Shown here: piece by piece, positions 1-6,350 of the stretch
Layout of the letters: each line of letters opens with the position of its first letter
Position numbering within the stretch: position 1 is the stretch's first letter
Virus record (IMG/VR): IMGVR_UViG_3300021964_000493
Coordinates: 1-24,931 of that record
Direction: 5' to 3' (one strand)
Origin: a virus
Length of the DNA stretch: 24,931 nucleotides
Translations under genes and position numbers: made by a program
The notes under the pieces: model-generated
Database searches by the model: none
Told to the model about the DNA's origin: nothing
What the model saw: the letters and a program-made list of their open reading frames with translations, nothing else

Positions 1-434
1 ATTGCTTGCTGTCCTCCGCGCCGCAGCGTTGTCTTAAACACATTCTTGCGATTAAGAAGTTGGCGTGGACGATTTGCTTTGGTCACACCACCGCGCGTGC
101 GTGTCTTCATGTCGCGTGCAGGGATAGCAATGTTAGACCCGCGTGGTGTCTTGATGCCGCCAGTCGTATGCGTAACCATATAATCTTTCTTCAGCCTGTC
201 GAATACAGCAGATTGCAGCTTACGCTTGTTAGCCTTCTCTACACGGAACATAGTCTTAGGCAGCACAGGATTACGCACAGTAAATGCGTCAGGATATGTT
301 TCTTCGACTATTTGTTTACGCACAGCAAATGCAGCATCGTTTAGTGTGTTAGCCATAGCAAATGGCATCTGCTTGCTAAAGCCCTGTATCGCCTTTTGCA
401 CTTTGCTTGCGTTAGTTGTCAGGTTGATATTCAA
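1..434 (-). CDS. Minor tail protein Z-like protein (3' end cut by the window)
   Basis: An open frame runs from a TTG at 434 off the left edge, giving 144 visible residues. The TTG overlaps the TGA of the preceding gene in the arrangement TTGA, and no other start lies between the last in-frame stop and residue 23, so TTG is the likely start. A later ATG at residue 23 is possible but would discard conserved-looking sequence. The protein is basic; its N-terminal part (about residues 5-60: helix, PFAMANTLNDAAFAVRKQI, then a YPDAFTVRNP-type segment) has the pattern of phage minor tail or virion morphogenesis proteins of the lambda gpZ kind. The family call is by eye. The position, directly after replication genes and away from the tail cluster, is unusual. 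Truncation is due to the window edge. Confidence 0.6.
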   Translation of the reverse strand, partial: MNINLTTNASKVQKAIQGFSKQMPFAMANTLNDAAFAVRKQIVEETYPDAFTVRNPVLPKTMFRVEKANKRKLQSAVFDRLKKDYMVTHTTGGIKTPRGSNIAIPARDMKTRTRGGVTKANRPRQLLNRKNVFKTTLRRGGQQA

Positions 435-1012
435 AACGGTATCTCATCATCAAAGTGGTCATCGCCCTTGATGCTGACTATCTCTGCACCGGGGAACGCA
501 GTCTTGGCAGCATGAACGTCCATCTGACTACGCCAAGCACGCACAATGCGTGCTATCTCTGTCACAGTATACACGGGCAGGTCGGTCTGCGCCAATGTCG
601 CGGCACTGTTATCTTTTGCGATAACTATTTGCATCTGTTCTTTACCGTCTTCATTAGGCGCAGTCGCATACCACAGTTCGGGTGGTGCTGGCTTATGACC
701 AGCTTCTATCGCCTCATTCTCCAATGCTTTCCAGCCAGCCATCATGTTCTTGGCACGGCGTATGACTAACGCCACATCTTTGTCAGCAATGGCGACATCC
801 AGCTTGGCTTTGGCTGCCTCAAACTTTGCAGCAGTGTCAGGGCTGACCAGACCTTGCAGTCGTTCCTTGCCCCAGCGTAGTTCGCAGTCAGACGCTACTT
901 CATCAAGCGGTTTCAGCGCGCCGTGTATCTGGTCAAGCTGCCAGTCTTGCATCGGCGCATAATCTGGCTTGCCGATGGCATCTACATCATATCTGCTTTT
1001 GCGCTCTGTCAT
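431..1012 (-). CDS. Conserved phage protein ending in an SSB-type C-terminal tip
   Basis: 193 aa from ATG at 1012, which overlaps the upstream TGA (TGATG) and has an AAGGGG Shine-Dalgarno 5 nt before it; a GTG one codon earlier is less likely. The sequence is helical and charged, with a motif near residues 20-60 (WQLDQIHGALKPLDEVASD, then VSPDTAAKFEAAKAKLD) that I associate with hypothetical proteins of alphaproteobacterial phages. The extreme C-terminus is acidic and ends DDEIPF, matching the protein-recruiting tail of bacterial single-stranded DNA-binding proteins (DDDIPF type). I see no OB-fold pattern. Sitting between nuclease and primase genes, it may recruit SSB-partner enzymes of the host or compete with host SSB for them; that role is inference. 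Confidence 0.8.
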   Translation of the reverse strand: MTERKSRYDVDAIGKPDYAPMQDWQLDQIHGALKPLDEVASDCELRWGKERLQGLVSPDTAAKFEAAKAKLDVAIADKDVALVIRRAKNMMAGWKALENEAIEAGHKPAPPELWYATAPNEDGKEQMQIVIAKDNSAATLAQTDLPVYTVTEIARIVRAWRSQMDVHAAKTAFPGAEIVSIKGDDHFDDEIPF

Positions 1013-1428
1013 CACAGCCCCTTAAACTCATCCACCGCAAAGAAAGCGTAAACGCCTGTGTCTTGCGGGTCATTCCTGTCTGCCCTGCCACCAATAGCTA
1101 GGGTGCAATCCTTATTCATCGAAATATATGCCAATTCGTCTGTCCACTGCACGAACAAAAACGACTTCACGCCGAAGTGCTGATACACCTGCCGGGCATA
1201 TAACACTTTGTCCATACCGCACATCGTTGTCGGATATTTGGCCTTCTCAAATGTGCGGCACTTAATTTCAAGAAAAAACTTGATGCCATTGTCACCCACA
1301 GCAGCATAATCCATCGCATGACGCGGTGGTAGCTTCTGCAACATTACAGGTCGCGCAGCCACAATCCGTTCTGCCACTTTCTGTTCGTTTAGCTTATCTT
1401 CGCCAGTTTCGTATATCGGTCTATTCAT
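1012..1428 (-). CDS. Small PD-(D/E)XK nuclease-like protein
   Basis: 138 aa. The central segment has the nuclease core order: an acidic helix near residues 9-20, D40 in a HAMDYAAVGDNG turn, then E54-I-K56 in FFLEIKCR, as in PD-(D/E)XK folds (VRR-NUC or Holliday-resolvase like). Metal-dependent DNA cleavage is therefore plausible, but the substrate cannot be told. It follows the primase-helicase gene after an 84-base gap with a hairpin and repeats, and is coupled to the next gene by TGATG. The start ATG at 1428 has only a weak ribosome site (GAAG/GTG-rich leader); upstream in-frame starts are blocked by stops. It could also be a nuclease-fold protein without activity, so the family call is moderate. 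Confidence 0.72.
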   Translation of the reverse strand: MNRPIYETGEDKLNEQKVAERIVAARPVMLQKLPPRHAMDYAAVGDNGIKFFLEIKCRTFEKAKYPTTMCGMDKVLYARQVYQHFGVKSFLFVQWTDELAYISMNKDCTLAIGGRADRNDPQDTGVYAFFAVDEFKGL

Positions 1429-1512
1429 TGGTTTTCACATTCTTCATGTCATACCCCTTATAGGGGGGTATGAACATGTATGAATCTACATGCCCCTACC
1501 TTCATGCCACCT
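1429..1512. repeat. Iteron-like ATGAAGGT repeats beside a hairpin
   Basis: This 84-base gap lies between primase-helicase and nuclease genes. On the minus strand ATGAAGGT occurs three times (1517-1524, 1509-1516, 1498-1505; the first two abut and include the end of the primase gene). Related GTATGAA/TTCATAC words recur at about 1467-1474 and 1478-1485 in both orientations. The spacing is irregular, unlike CRISPR. Possible uses are a replication origin recognised by the adjacent primase-helicase, or a regulator binding site. No function is proven by the sequence. Confidence 0.5.
1445..1478 (-). promoter_or_regulatory. Strong intercistronic RNA hairpin before the nuclease gene
   Basis: Minus-strand arms CATGT-T-CATACCCC and GGGGTATG-ACATG pair over 13 bp with a single bulged T; the 7-base loop is CCTATAA. 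It ends 16 bases upstream of the start at 1428. No T-tract follows, so a terminator is unlikely. It may protect or process the mRNA or limit translation of the nuclease. Confidence 0.55.
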
Positions 1513-3390
1513 TCATACCTTCATGCCTATGTTAAACAACCCATTGTTTTTGCTAAGTATTTGTTTTGAAACTAGGCGTGAAGTGAAGTCTGACCACCCA
1601 CTGTCAGAGTAGCCCTTGCCATCTGCCGCAATAGCCCGGCGCAGAACGTCAGATTTGACCCCGCGCGACCCATCTTCGTCCGTTTCTACAAATGTCCCAG
1701 CGTTTAACAGTTCAGCTAATACGTCCACGCATTGCTGCTGCCCTTCGCTTAACTTGGCCTGTTTTGATGGCTTGCCCTCAATAACGTCCAGCACCAGACT
1801 GCTTTGCTCAGACGCAAAACGGTCTTGCACAAATCGCACTTCACGCGCTTCCAGCCAGATAGGTTCGGCCTCAGATACGTCTTTTTGCTTCTGCACCACA
1901 ATTTCGACATATTCCGTGCCTGTCGTGCGTTTTATGGCGATTGATGTATCAACCGCACCTAGCAGCGCAGATGACCCACGCAAGCCCTTTTCAACGTCCT
2001 TACCGCTATGGTGAACCGCCAGCACAGAGCAATCAAACCACTCTTTCAGTAAGTCACATGACCTAATGAACATGCCCATATCTGTTGCGCTATTTTCATC
2101 TGCACCAGACCCGGCAAATGACCGCGCCAATGTATCAACCACGATAAGGTCAGGCGATACGCCACCCAGCGTGTCATCTATTGCTTGCTTTAGCTGCATG
2201 ACATCTGGCGAGTTCTCCATAGCCATACCAATCGGCGTAGTCACCGCGTAAAACGGCACATTCTCATCTGTTAACTGATGGTCACGATGCCACGCTTCTG
2301 CACGCACAGCGATGCCTGACTGCCCTTCCATAGCCAAATAGACCACTGCACCCTGCCTGGTCGGTCTGCCGTTCCAATCAACCCCGTGTGCCACTGACAA
2401 TGCCCAAGAAATAGCCACAAAACTTTTATATGACGCGGGTGCGCCAAAAAGCACAGCAAAGCTATTTTCTATGATATAATCCGCGACCATAAACGATGGC
2501 GGTGGCGTTGCACGCAGTTCGCCTAGCGTTTTGACCCTGATTTTTCGTTCAGGAATTTCTGCAATACGCCCGGCCACACTTGCCGGCGCATCTGCTTTTG
2601 CTGGCGCAACATCAATATCCGCAATCTTTCCTTCTCTTGCTCTGATAAGAGTTGCGGTGACTTTCCTTCTAAACTCATCTATTCCCCGTCCTTCAGCGTT
2701 CAAATCGCCAGTTCTGCTTTTTACTTTCGCTTCGTATGTCGGATATACGTTCTTTTCCATCCATTCAAGTGTCGGATAAGTGCCTGTGTCGCGCTTATAA
2801 TCGGCAACAGCAGCCAGAACCACCCTAGCCATAAACTTCTCGCGGCCATCAACCACATTGCCCCAAGCATCAATATCAGAACCACCCATAGGACGCTCCA
2901 AAGCGTTAGCAGCCAATCCAACAGCTTGGCTTGCCACCTTTTCTGGAAACGCTCCAAAGTCTTCGTCATTTAGCCACCTGTAACCAGTGCTTTCAGGGTG
3001 GATAACATACCCCCCATCTCCCCGGACATCCACGCAGCCATCAATACCAGCGCGATTTCGAATATCAGGAACGTGACGATAATAATAATGCCAACCGCCC
3101 GATTGCGTTTCAGCGACCCTTGTAACTCCAAGCATTTCTGCATTTTTGTCCACCCATTCTTTGCCCTGCTTGCCATCACGCACATCAATGTCAATCACTG
3201 ACACGCCGCTAACCTCTCCAGTAGGTATGCCAATCAATGCTGCACCTGATATGGCAAACAGACGTTCTATTTCGTCAGGGTCTTGTGTAGCTGCTTTGAA
3301 CCCGCCCTGACAAACTGGTCGCTTCTTGCTATCGCACGGAAAGACAGGGTAGTCCTCTGCCACTTCCAGTGCTTTGCTTATAATATCCAT
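1513..3390 (-). CDS. Primase-polymerase / RepA-like helicase fusion
   Basis: 625 aa replication protein. The N-terminal half is a bifunctional primase-polymerase (prim-pol) domain, residues about 5-150: active-site D67-I-D69 in SVIDIDV, H101 in GGWHYYY, and DVRGDGGYVIHP at 121-132. The C-terminal half is a RecA-fold ATPase like RepA hexameric helicases, residues about 295-500: Walker A GAPASYKS (316-323, K322), Walker B DLIVVD (414-419), and AVHHSGKD (458-465). Residues 540-625 look like a winged-helix tail. It should prime and unwind DNA at the fork, with the polymerase supplied by the host. Start ATG 3390 has GAGGG 6 nt upstream, inside a possible pseudoknot (3396-3460). The preceding gap of 83 bases is among the longest in the early operon. 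Confidence 0.9.
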   Translation of the reverse strand: MDIISKALEVAEDYPVFPCDSKKRPVCQGGFKAATQDPDEIERLFAISGAALIGIPTGEVSGVSVIDIDVRDGKQGKEWVDKNAEMLGVTRVAETQSGGWHYYYRHVPDIRNRAGIDGCVDVRGDGGYVIHPESTGYRWLNDEDFGAFPEKVASQAVGLAANALERPMGGSDIDAWGNVVDGREKFMARVVLAAVADYKRDTGTYPTLEWMEKNVYPTYEAKVKSRTGDLNAEGRGIDEFRRKVTATLIRAREGKIADIDVAPAKADAPASVAGRIAEIPERKIRVKTLGELRATPPPSFMVADYIIENSFAVLFGAPASYKSFVAISWALSVAHGVDWNGRPTRQGAVVYLAMEGQSGIAVRAEAWHRDHQLTDENVPFYAVTTPIGMAMENSPDVMQLKQAIDDTLGGVSPDLIVVDTLARSFAGSGADENSATDMGMFIRSCDLLKEWFDCSVLAVHHSGKDVEKGLRGSSALLGAVDTSIAIKRTTGTEYVEIVVQKQKDVSEAEPIWLEAREVRFVQDRFASEQSSLVLDVIEGKPSKQAKLSEGQQQCVDVLAELLNAGTFVETDEDGSRGVKSDVLRRAIAADGKGYSDSGWSDFTSRLVSKQILSKNNGLFNIGMKV

Positions 3391-3395
3391 TATAA

Positions 3396-3460
3396 TCCCT
3401 CAACTCCCTCGCCACCAAATTGGGGCAGCGCAGTGAGGGAGTTAAAAACCGCGCCGCCCC
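3396..3460 (-). promoter_or_regulatory. Candidate pseudoknot covering the primase ribosome site
   Basis: On the minus strand GGGGCGGCGC (3460-3451) pairs with GCGCTGCCCC (3431-3422): 10 bp with one G-U. The 19-base loop contains AACTCCCTC (3443-3435), fully complementary to GAGGGAGTT (3410-3402) downstream, giving an H-type pseudoknot with connecting loops of 7, 3 and 11 nt. The same loop also holds TCCCTCA, complementary to TGAGGGA (3402-3396), which is the Shine-Dalgarno of the primase gene. The two pairings exclude each other. There is no T-tract, so it is not a terminator. Control of primase translation is an inference from pairing. Confidence 0.55.
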
Positions 3461-3473
3461 GTCTTGTTACTGA

Positions 3474-4055
3474 TTAGATAAATTCATCATCGTCCTCAGT
3501 AGTGTCAGGCGTTGCGTCTAAGGAGGGATTTGCGTTATCGCCTGAAACCTCATTTTTGTCCAGTTCGGCTGGACGGTCAATTAGCTTCTCAATGGTAAAG
3601 CCCGGCATCTTAAAGGTCTTCATGCCCATAGATACTGGCACAGCACCGTCAAACTTCACGACAGCAGCTTTGCTGGTGTCGCCCATTTGCTCCCACTGAT
3701 TATAGACTGTCTCAATAGCCTTCTGTGCGGTGCGTGACGTATCACACCATTCGCGCAGTGGGTTAGCATCGCCAAATGCTTTCTTGCTAAACATATTGAC
3801 CAGAAAACCGCGTTCCCACTCTTTGCCATCGTCAGGCTTAGTGGTTGGCGCAGTCGTTGACGGGTCAGGTCGCCATTCTGGTCGCCCACCGTCAAATGTT
3901 TTCCAGCCAGTTTGTAGCTTTGGAAAATCAAACACGATAGGTGATGCGATAGTCGCTACACCATCGCGGTCTTTCCATTCGCCATCTGTCGGTTTCCAAC
4001 TAATATATGGCGTATATTCACTGACCTCATTTGGGTCACGAAATGATAGTGGCAT
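3474..4055 (-). CDS. Putative ssDNA-binding protein (acidic C-terminal tail)
   Basis: 193 aa from ATG 4055, with AAGGAG 7 nt upstream. The body has many aromatic and basic residues (YTPYISWKPTDGEWKDRDG near 15-33, then WERGFLVNMFSKKAFGD near 80-96, REWCDTSRTAQKAIETVYNQWE near 100-121). The last about 25 residues are low-complexity and acidic, ending EDDDEFI, reminiscent of acidic tails on phage ssDNA-binding proteins such as T7 gp2.5. It lies between a RecB-type exonuclease and the primase-helicase, where phages often encode an SSB or annealing protein. I do not recognise the family with certainty; the SSB role rests on context, tail and composition. Confidence 0.6.
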   Translation of the reverse strand: MPLSFRDPNEVSEYTPYISWKPTDGEWKDRDGVATIASPIVFDFPKLQTGWKTFDGGRPEWRPDPSTTAPTTKPDDGKEWERGFLVNMFSKKAFGDANPLREWCDTSRTAQKAIETVYNQWEQMGDTSKAAVVKFDGAVPVSMGMKTFKMPGFTIEKLIDRPAELDKNEVSGDNANPSLDATPDTTEDDDEFI

Positions 4056-4079
4056 AGTAATACTCCTTCTGTTCCACCA

Positions 4080-4844
4080 TTAAAGTCCGAAAATGCGTTT
4101 GCCTTCGGCACGCATCACGGGGTCATTCCAGTAGAAACTGGAATAGCTTGGCGCAAAGATGGTCGCCAGTTCTTTCGCGTCATTAGACAGCGCAAGTAAC
4201 TGCTGCATCCTCTTTGCCGCAATCTTAAAGTCTTCGACTAATTCTTTCGCCTCAACCGCGTTCAGTTCGTAAATCGCGTGCTTCTTCGGCGTTACATAAG
4301 CAAACATAATTTTGTGTTTTGGTCGCATCGCTTGATACAATGCGCCTTGCCGCTTGTGGTTATCTGGCATCTCAGGCGGGCAGCGCATCGTGGTCTTCAG
4401 GTCAACCGACAGCTTCGGTGTCCCGTCAAACTCAAAATCGTCAAACCCTACAATCGGCACGCCAATGCCAATGTCCAGTTCCAACGCTGTCTGCGTAGCT
4501 ATCGGCTTGCCAAAGCCGCTAAAGGCTTCGATACCTTGCCGCACATAACCGTCCAGCACTTCTATTTGCTTCTCGCGGTCTTCTTTGTCCACGACCAGCG
4601 CAGTCTCTTTATTAAATTCTTCTTTAGCCTTTTTCACCGCTTCATCTGGCGTAGCAATGCCAAACTCATCGGTCAAATACCATTCCAGCGCATGTTCGAC
4701 TGCGTTACCGCGTGCCATATTTGCATTTGTGCTGCCCCGCACACCTAGCGGATAACGCAACAGCCACGCTGCCGGGTCAGTGCGAAACATATCCACCGCA
4801 CTGTAAGACAGCCTTTTAATTCCGTGTATATCCCAAACGCTCAT
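4080..4844 (-). CDS. RecB/Cas4-type PD-(D/E)XK exonuclease
   Basis: 254 aa. It shows the RecB-nuclease motif series in order: LSYSAVDMF (12-20), the G-x4-H element RGNAVEH (45-51) with H51, D135/D136 in GFDDF, D148-L-K150 in SVDLKTT, and Q166-x3-Y170 in RQGALY. These are the metal-binding and catalytic positions of the family. No C-terminal cysteine cluster is seen, so the Cas4 iron-sulphur variant is not supported. Phage members usually process dsDNA ends for recombination or replication together with an SSB or annealase, which fits the next gene (3474-4055). Start ATG 4844 has GGAG 6 nt upstream and is preceded by a 64-base gap with a hairpin. Confidence 0.88.
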   Translation of the reverse strand: MSVWDIHGIKRLSYSAVDMFRTDPAAWLLRYPLGVRGSTNANMARGNAVEHALEWYLTDEFGIATPDEAVKKAKEEFNKETALVVDKEDREKQIEVLDGYVRQGIEAFSGFGKPIATQTALELDIGIGVPIVGFDDFEFDGTPKLSVDLKTTMRCPPEMPDNHKRQGALYQAMRPKHKIMFAYVTPKKHAIYELNAVEAKELVEDFKIAAKRMQQLLALSNDAKELATIFAPSYSSFYWNDPVMRAEGKRIFGL

Positions 4845-4867
4845 TTATAACTCCACTCATATTAGGT

Positions 4868-4904
4868 GGCGGGTGGTCATCCTTCTCCAAAAACCCCACC
4901 CGCC
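4868..4904 (-). promoter_or_regulatory. Intercistronic hairpin with a 19-base GGTTTTT loop
   Basis: On the minus strand GGCGGGTGG (4904-4896) pairs perfectly with CCACCCGCC (4876-4868). The loop is 19 bases and begins GGTTTTT, as does the 19-base loop of the hairpin at 3422-3460. It sits between RusA and the exonuclease gene, 23 bases before the start at 4844. The loop holds GGAG and an ATG opening a 7-codon reading frame (4883-4860). No U-tract follows. It may be an RNA processing or translational control element. Confidence 0.5.
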
Positions 4905-4908
4905 ATAG

Positions 4909-5268
4909 TTAATGTGCTTCGGCTCTCCAAATCGTTACCTTTGCACCTTCAAATTCATTCGTCCACATCAGCGTCATACGCTGGTTTAGACAATCATCTT
5001 TGACTATCTGGCAATGCTGCAAACAGTCTAAGATTGGCTTTGACAAATTATCTAAATCCCGCCGCCGCTTGTCAGGCCGACCCACAACAATTTCGATATT
5101 GAATGGGTAGTCGATGTTTGGCCTTTTCTCTAATTCAAGTGCCAACGCACACTCGCCCATCCATTCCAAATATTTCTTGCTGCGATACATACGCTTGCCA
5201 GATATTCGCCACAAGCGGTTCGTGCTTGGCGGGTATGGCAAATGGTATGTATAAATCGGATTAGCCAC
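4909..5268 (-). CDS. rusA: RusA-family Holliday junction resolvase
   Basis: 119 aa from a GTG at 5268, which overlaps the TAA of the HTH gene and has AAAGG 8 nt upstream; an ATG at 5319 would overlap that gene by 59 bases and add residues not found in RusA. The N-terminus (YHLPYPPSTNRLWR, 8-21) and the core RRRDLDNLSKPILDCLQ (68-84), followed by IVKDD (88-92), match RusA: catalytic aspartates D71, D73 and D91/92, with lysine K77. RusA dimers cut four-way DNA junctions symmetrically; in phages the enzyme resolves recombination or replication branches before packaging. Length matches the family's about 120 aa. It is placed between a regulator and an exonuclease gene in the early operon. Confidence 0.92.
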   Translation of the reverse strand: MANPIYTYHLPYPPSTNRLWRISGKRMYRSKKYLEWMGECALALELEKRPNIDYPFNIEIVVGRPDKRRRDLDNLSKPILDCLQHCQIVKDDCLNQRMTLMWTNEFEGAKVTIWRAEAH

Positions 5269-5461
5269 GCCGCAGCCCTTTAACAAAGTCCATAGGGCTG
5301 ACATCGTTGTTCGTAGCATCCACCAGCTTAATCAACGTGTCTGGGCGTGGCATACGCTCACCAGAGCGATAGCGCGATATAGCTGACCGACTGCAACCGA
5401 CACGCCGTGCCATCTCGCCATCGGTCATGCCGACCTTATCCATCCATTCATTCAGCCCCAT
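5261..5461 (-). CDS. Cro/XRE-like helix-turn-helix regulator
   Basis: 66 aa, start ATG 5461 with GGAG 8 nt upstream; a start at 5485 would add eight residues without a ribosome site. Residues 12-34 (MTDGEMARRVG, then SRSAISRYRSG) form a typical lambda-repressor-type HTH with the recognition helix around 23-32, followed by MPRPDTLIKLVDATNNDVSP, as in small Cro-like proteins. It has no dimerisation or cleavage domain, so it is Cro-sized rather than CI-sized. It lies fifth after the strong early promoter (6638-6666), whose region carries repeated TGTCATCA and a TGACA-TGTCA palindrome; self-regulation of the early operon is a reasonable inference. Confidence 0.88.
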   Translation of the reverse strand: MGLNEWMDKVGMTDGEMARRVGCSRSAISRYRSGERMPRPDTLIKLVDATNNDVSPMDFVKGLRRG

Positions 5462-5594
5462 TGATATTCTCCACAATGTCTTCAAGACGCCATATCAGCT
5501 TCTCTGCAAGGTCTTCGTCAGTCGTATGGCCACGCATACGTTTGGCATATGCGAGCGTCTGGCGCACCGCTTCAATAAGCTGTTCTTCATCCAT
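5448..5594 (-). CDS. Small acidic helical protein, 48 aa
   Basis: A short frame from ATG 5594 to TGA 5448, overlapping the upstream gene by 8 bases and the HTH gene by 14. The product starts MDEEQLIEAVRQTLAYAKRM and continues as a second helix (LAEKLIWRLEDIVENINGAE); it looks like a two-helix bundle with a heptad-like pattern. No transmembrane segment is present. The tight overlaps on both sides and the lack of another frame for this stretch support real translation. Function unknown; direct coupling to the regulator suggests a partner of it or another small early protein. Confidence 0.7.
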   Translation of the reverse strand: MDEEQLIEAVRQTLAYAKRMRGHTTDEDLAEKLIWRLEDIVENINGAE

Positions 5595-5850
5595 TGTAAG
5601 TGTCCTCGGGCGTGCGCCTGTCAAAGTCGCGCAAATTTTTCATCAGTGCATCAATCATATTAACCGCTTGGTTTCTATTTATTGAGAAGCGAACATAGTC
5701 GTCGCCTTCTTTGATGCACAGGTCAGCTACAAATCGTGGGTCAATGCAGGGTGATACATAACGAAGCTGCGGTGGCGGGATATCCACTGGCTTATGTGCG
5801 TCAGTCTCTATGGCCACCAACTTGTCTTTTTCGTCATAATGCTTCTTCAT
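5587..5850 (-). CDS. Hypothetical early protein, 87 aa
   Basis: 87 aa from ATG 5850 with GGAG 7 nt upstream. It overlaps the preceding gene by 17 bases and the next by 8. The middle is a proline-containing segment (VDIPPPQLRYVSPCIDPRF, 22-40), then a strand-rich part with an aromatic end (DDYVRFSINRNQAVNMIDAL) and a basic helix (MKNLRDFDRRTPED). No known motif is recognised. It is soluble by composition. It is part of the cluster of very small early genes downstream of the early promoter, a position where phages often carry host-takeover proteins; that is context only. Confidence 0.72.
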   Translation of the reverse strand: MKKHYDEKDKLVAIETDAHKPVDIPPPQLRYVSPCIDPRFVADLCIKEGDDYVRFSINRNQAVNMIDALMKNLRDFDRRTPEDTYNG

Positions 5851-6061
5851 CTACTCGCTCCAAAAGTGCCTTTTTACCACGTTCTAAAAACCAAATTGCT
5901 TGCGGCAATGTGCCAAACGTAACAGCGGTGACTTCCCGGCCTTCCTTATCCACGCCAGAAAGCACAAACCCGTCCAACCGACCCATCAGCAACAGCAGTG
6001 TCGCATCAGGGTCGGTGTCCTTGTCAACCTCACCATTAAACAGGTCAATGATGTCCGCCAT
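5834..6061 (-). CDS. Hypothetical acidic early protein, 75 aa
   Basis: 75 aa; the ATG at 6061 overlaps the TAA of the upstream gene (TAATG). It is acidic at both ends (MADIIDLFNGEVDKDTDPDA and LLERVDEEAL) with a hydrophobic middle (LLLLMGRLDGFVLSGVD, 22-38) that looks like packed strands rather than a membrane span, followed by VTAVTFGTLPQAIWFLERG. No family is recognised. Small acidic early phage proteins can be DNA mimics or inhibitors, but nothing in the sequence proves this. Confidence 0.72.
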   Translation of the reverse strand: MADIIDLFNGEVDKDTDPDATLLLLMGRLDGFVLSGVDKEGREVTAVTFGTLPQAIWFLERGKKALLERVDEEAL

Positions 6062-6252
6062 TACTGATACGGCCTTCTCTTAATCGTCGCAGTAGTAGCG
6101 GTCTCGTGGTCAACACGCGCCTCGTAAACTAGAAACTCGCGCAAATAGTCAGCCTTGCCCTGTTCTTTACCTTCAGGCGTTTCAGCGTAAATCTGCACAA
6201 CGACATAGCCGCGTTCAGGCGGCATACGATAAATGATATATGGTTTCCTCAT
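6061..6252 (-). CDS. Hypothetical early protein, 63 aa
   Basis: 63 aa beginning MRKPYIIYRMPPERGYVVVQ. The start at ATG 6252 is chosen because GGAAGGGG lies 7-8 nt upstream and the ATGA overlap with the 33-aa gene is typical here. A much longer frame from 6453 would cross two other coding genes and lacks a ribosome site. The product is basic, with strands at 4-22 and a helix around 33-45 (KADYLREFLVYEARV). Function unknown. It is fourth from the right among the tightly packed small early ORFs when the 33-aa gene is counted. Confidence 0.7.
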   Translation of the reverse strand: MRKPYIIYRMPPERGYVVVQIYAETPEGKEQGKADYLREFLVYEARVDHETATTATIKRRPYQ

Positions 6253-6350
6253 TTTACAACCCCTTCCAAAACATAGCCCCACATCAGGATTAAGTAGAGC
6301 GACAGCATCAACGCTGCCGCCCCACATATGTCTTTGACCAGCGACCACAT
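6249..6350 (-). CDS. Single-span membrane micropeptide, 33 aa
   Basis: A 33-codon frame from ATG 6350 (overlapping the upstream TAA as TAATG) to TGA 6249 (overlapping the next ATG as ATGA). After MWSLVKDICG comes one hydrophobic segment, AAALMLSLYLILMWGYVL (10-28), long enough to cross the membrane, and a short tail. It fills the only gap between two genes exactly, which argues for real coding. It is an early gene, far from the lysis cassette, so a superinfection-exclusion or host membrane-modulating role is possible but unproven. I do not recognise a family. Confidence 0.65.
   Translation of the reverse strand: MWSLVKDICGAAALMLSLYLILMWGYVLEGVVK

Noticed and set aside
1498-1524. CRISPR-like repeat
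   Set aside because: Three 8-base copies with spacers of 0 and 3 bases; no CRISPR geometry and no cas genes.
3422-3460. Rho-independent terminator before the primase gene
   Set aside because: The stem is followed by AATTTGG, not a U-tract, and the loop is large; the complementary downstream words fit a regulatory structure better.
4080-4844. Cas4 protein
   Set aside because: The RecB nuclease motifs are present, but the C-terminal cysteines of Cas4 are absent and there is no CRISPR context.
4909-5319. ATG start of RusA at 5319
   Set aside because: Overlaps the HTH gene by 59 bases and adds a non-RusA N-terminus; GTG 5268 with AAAGG gives the family length.
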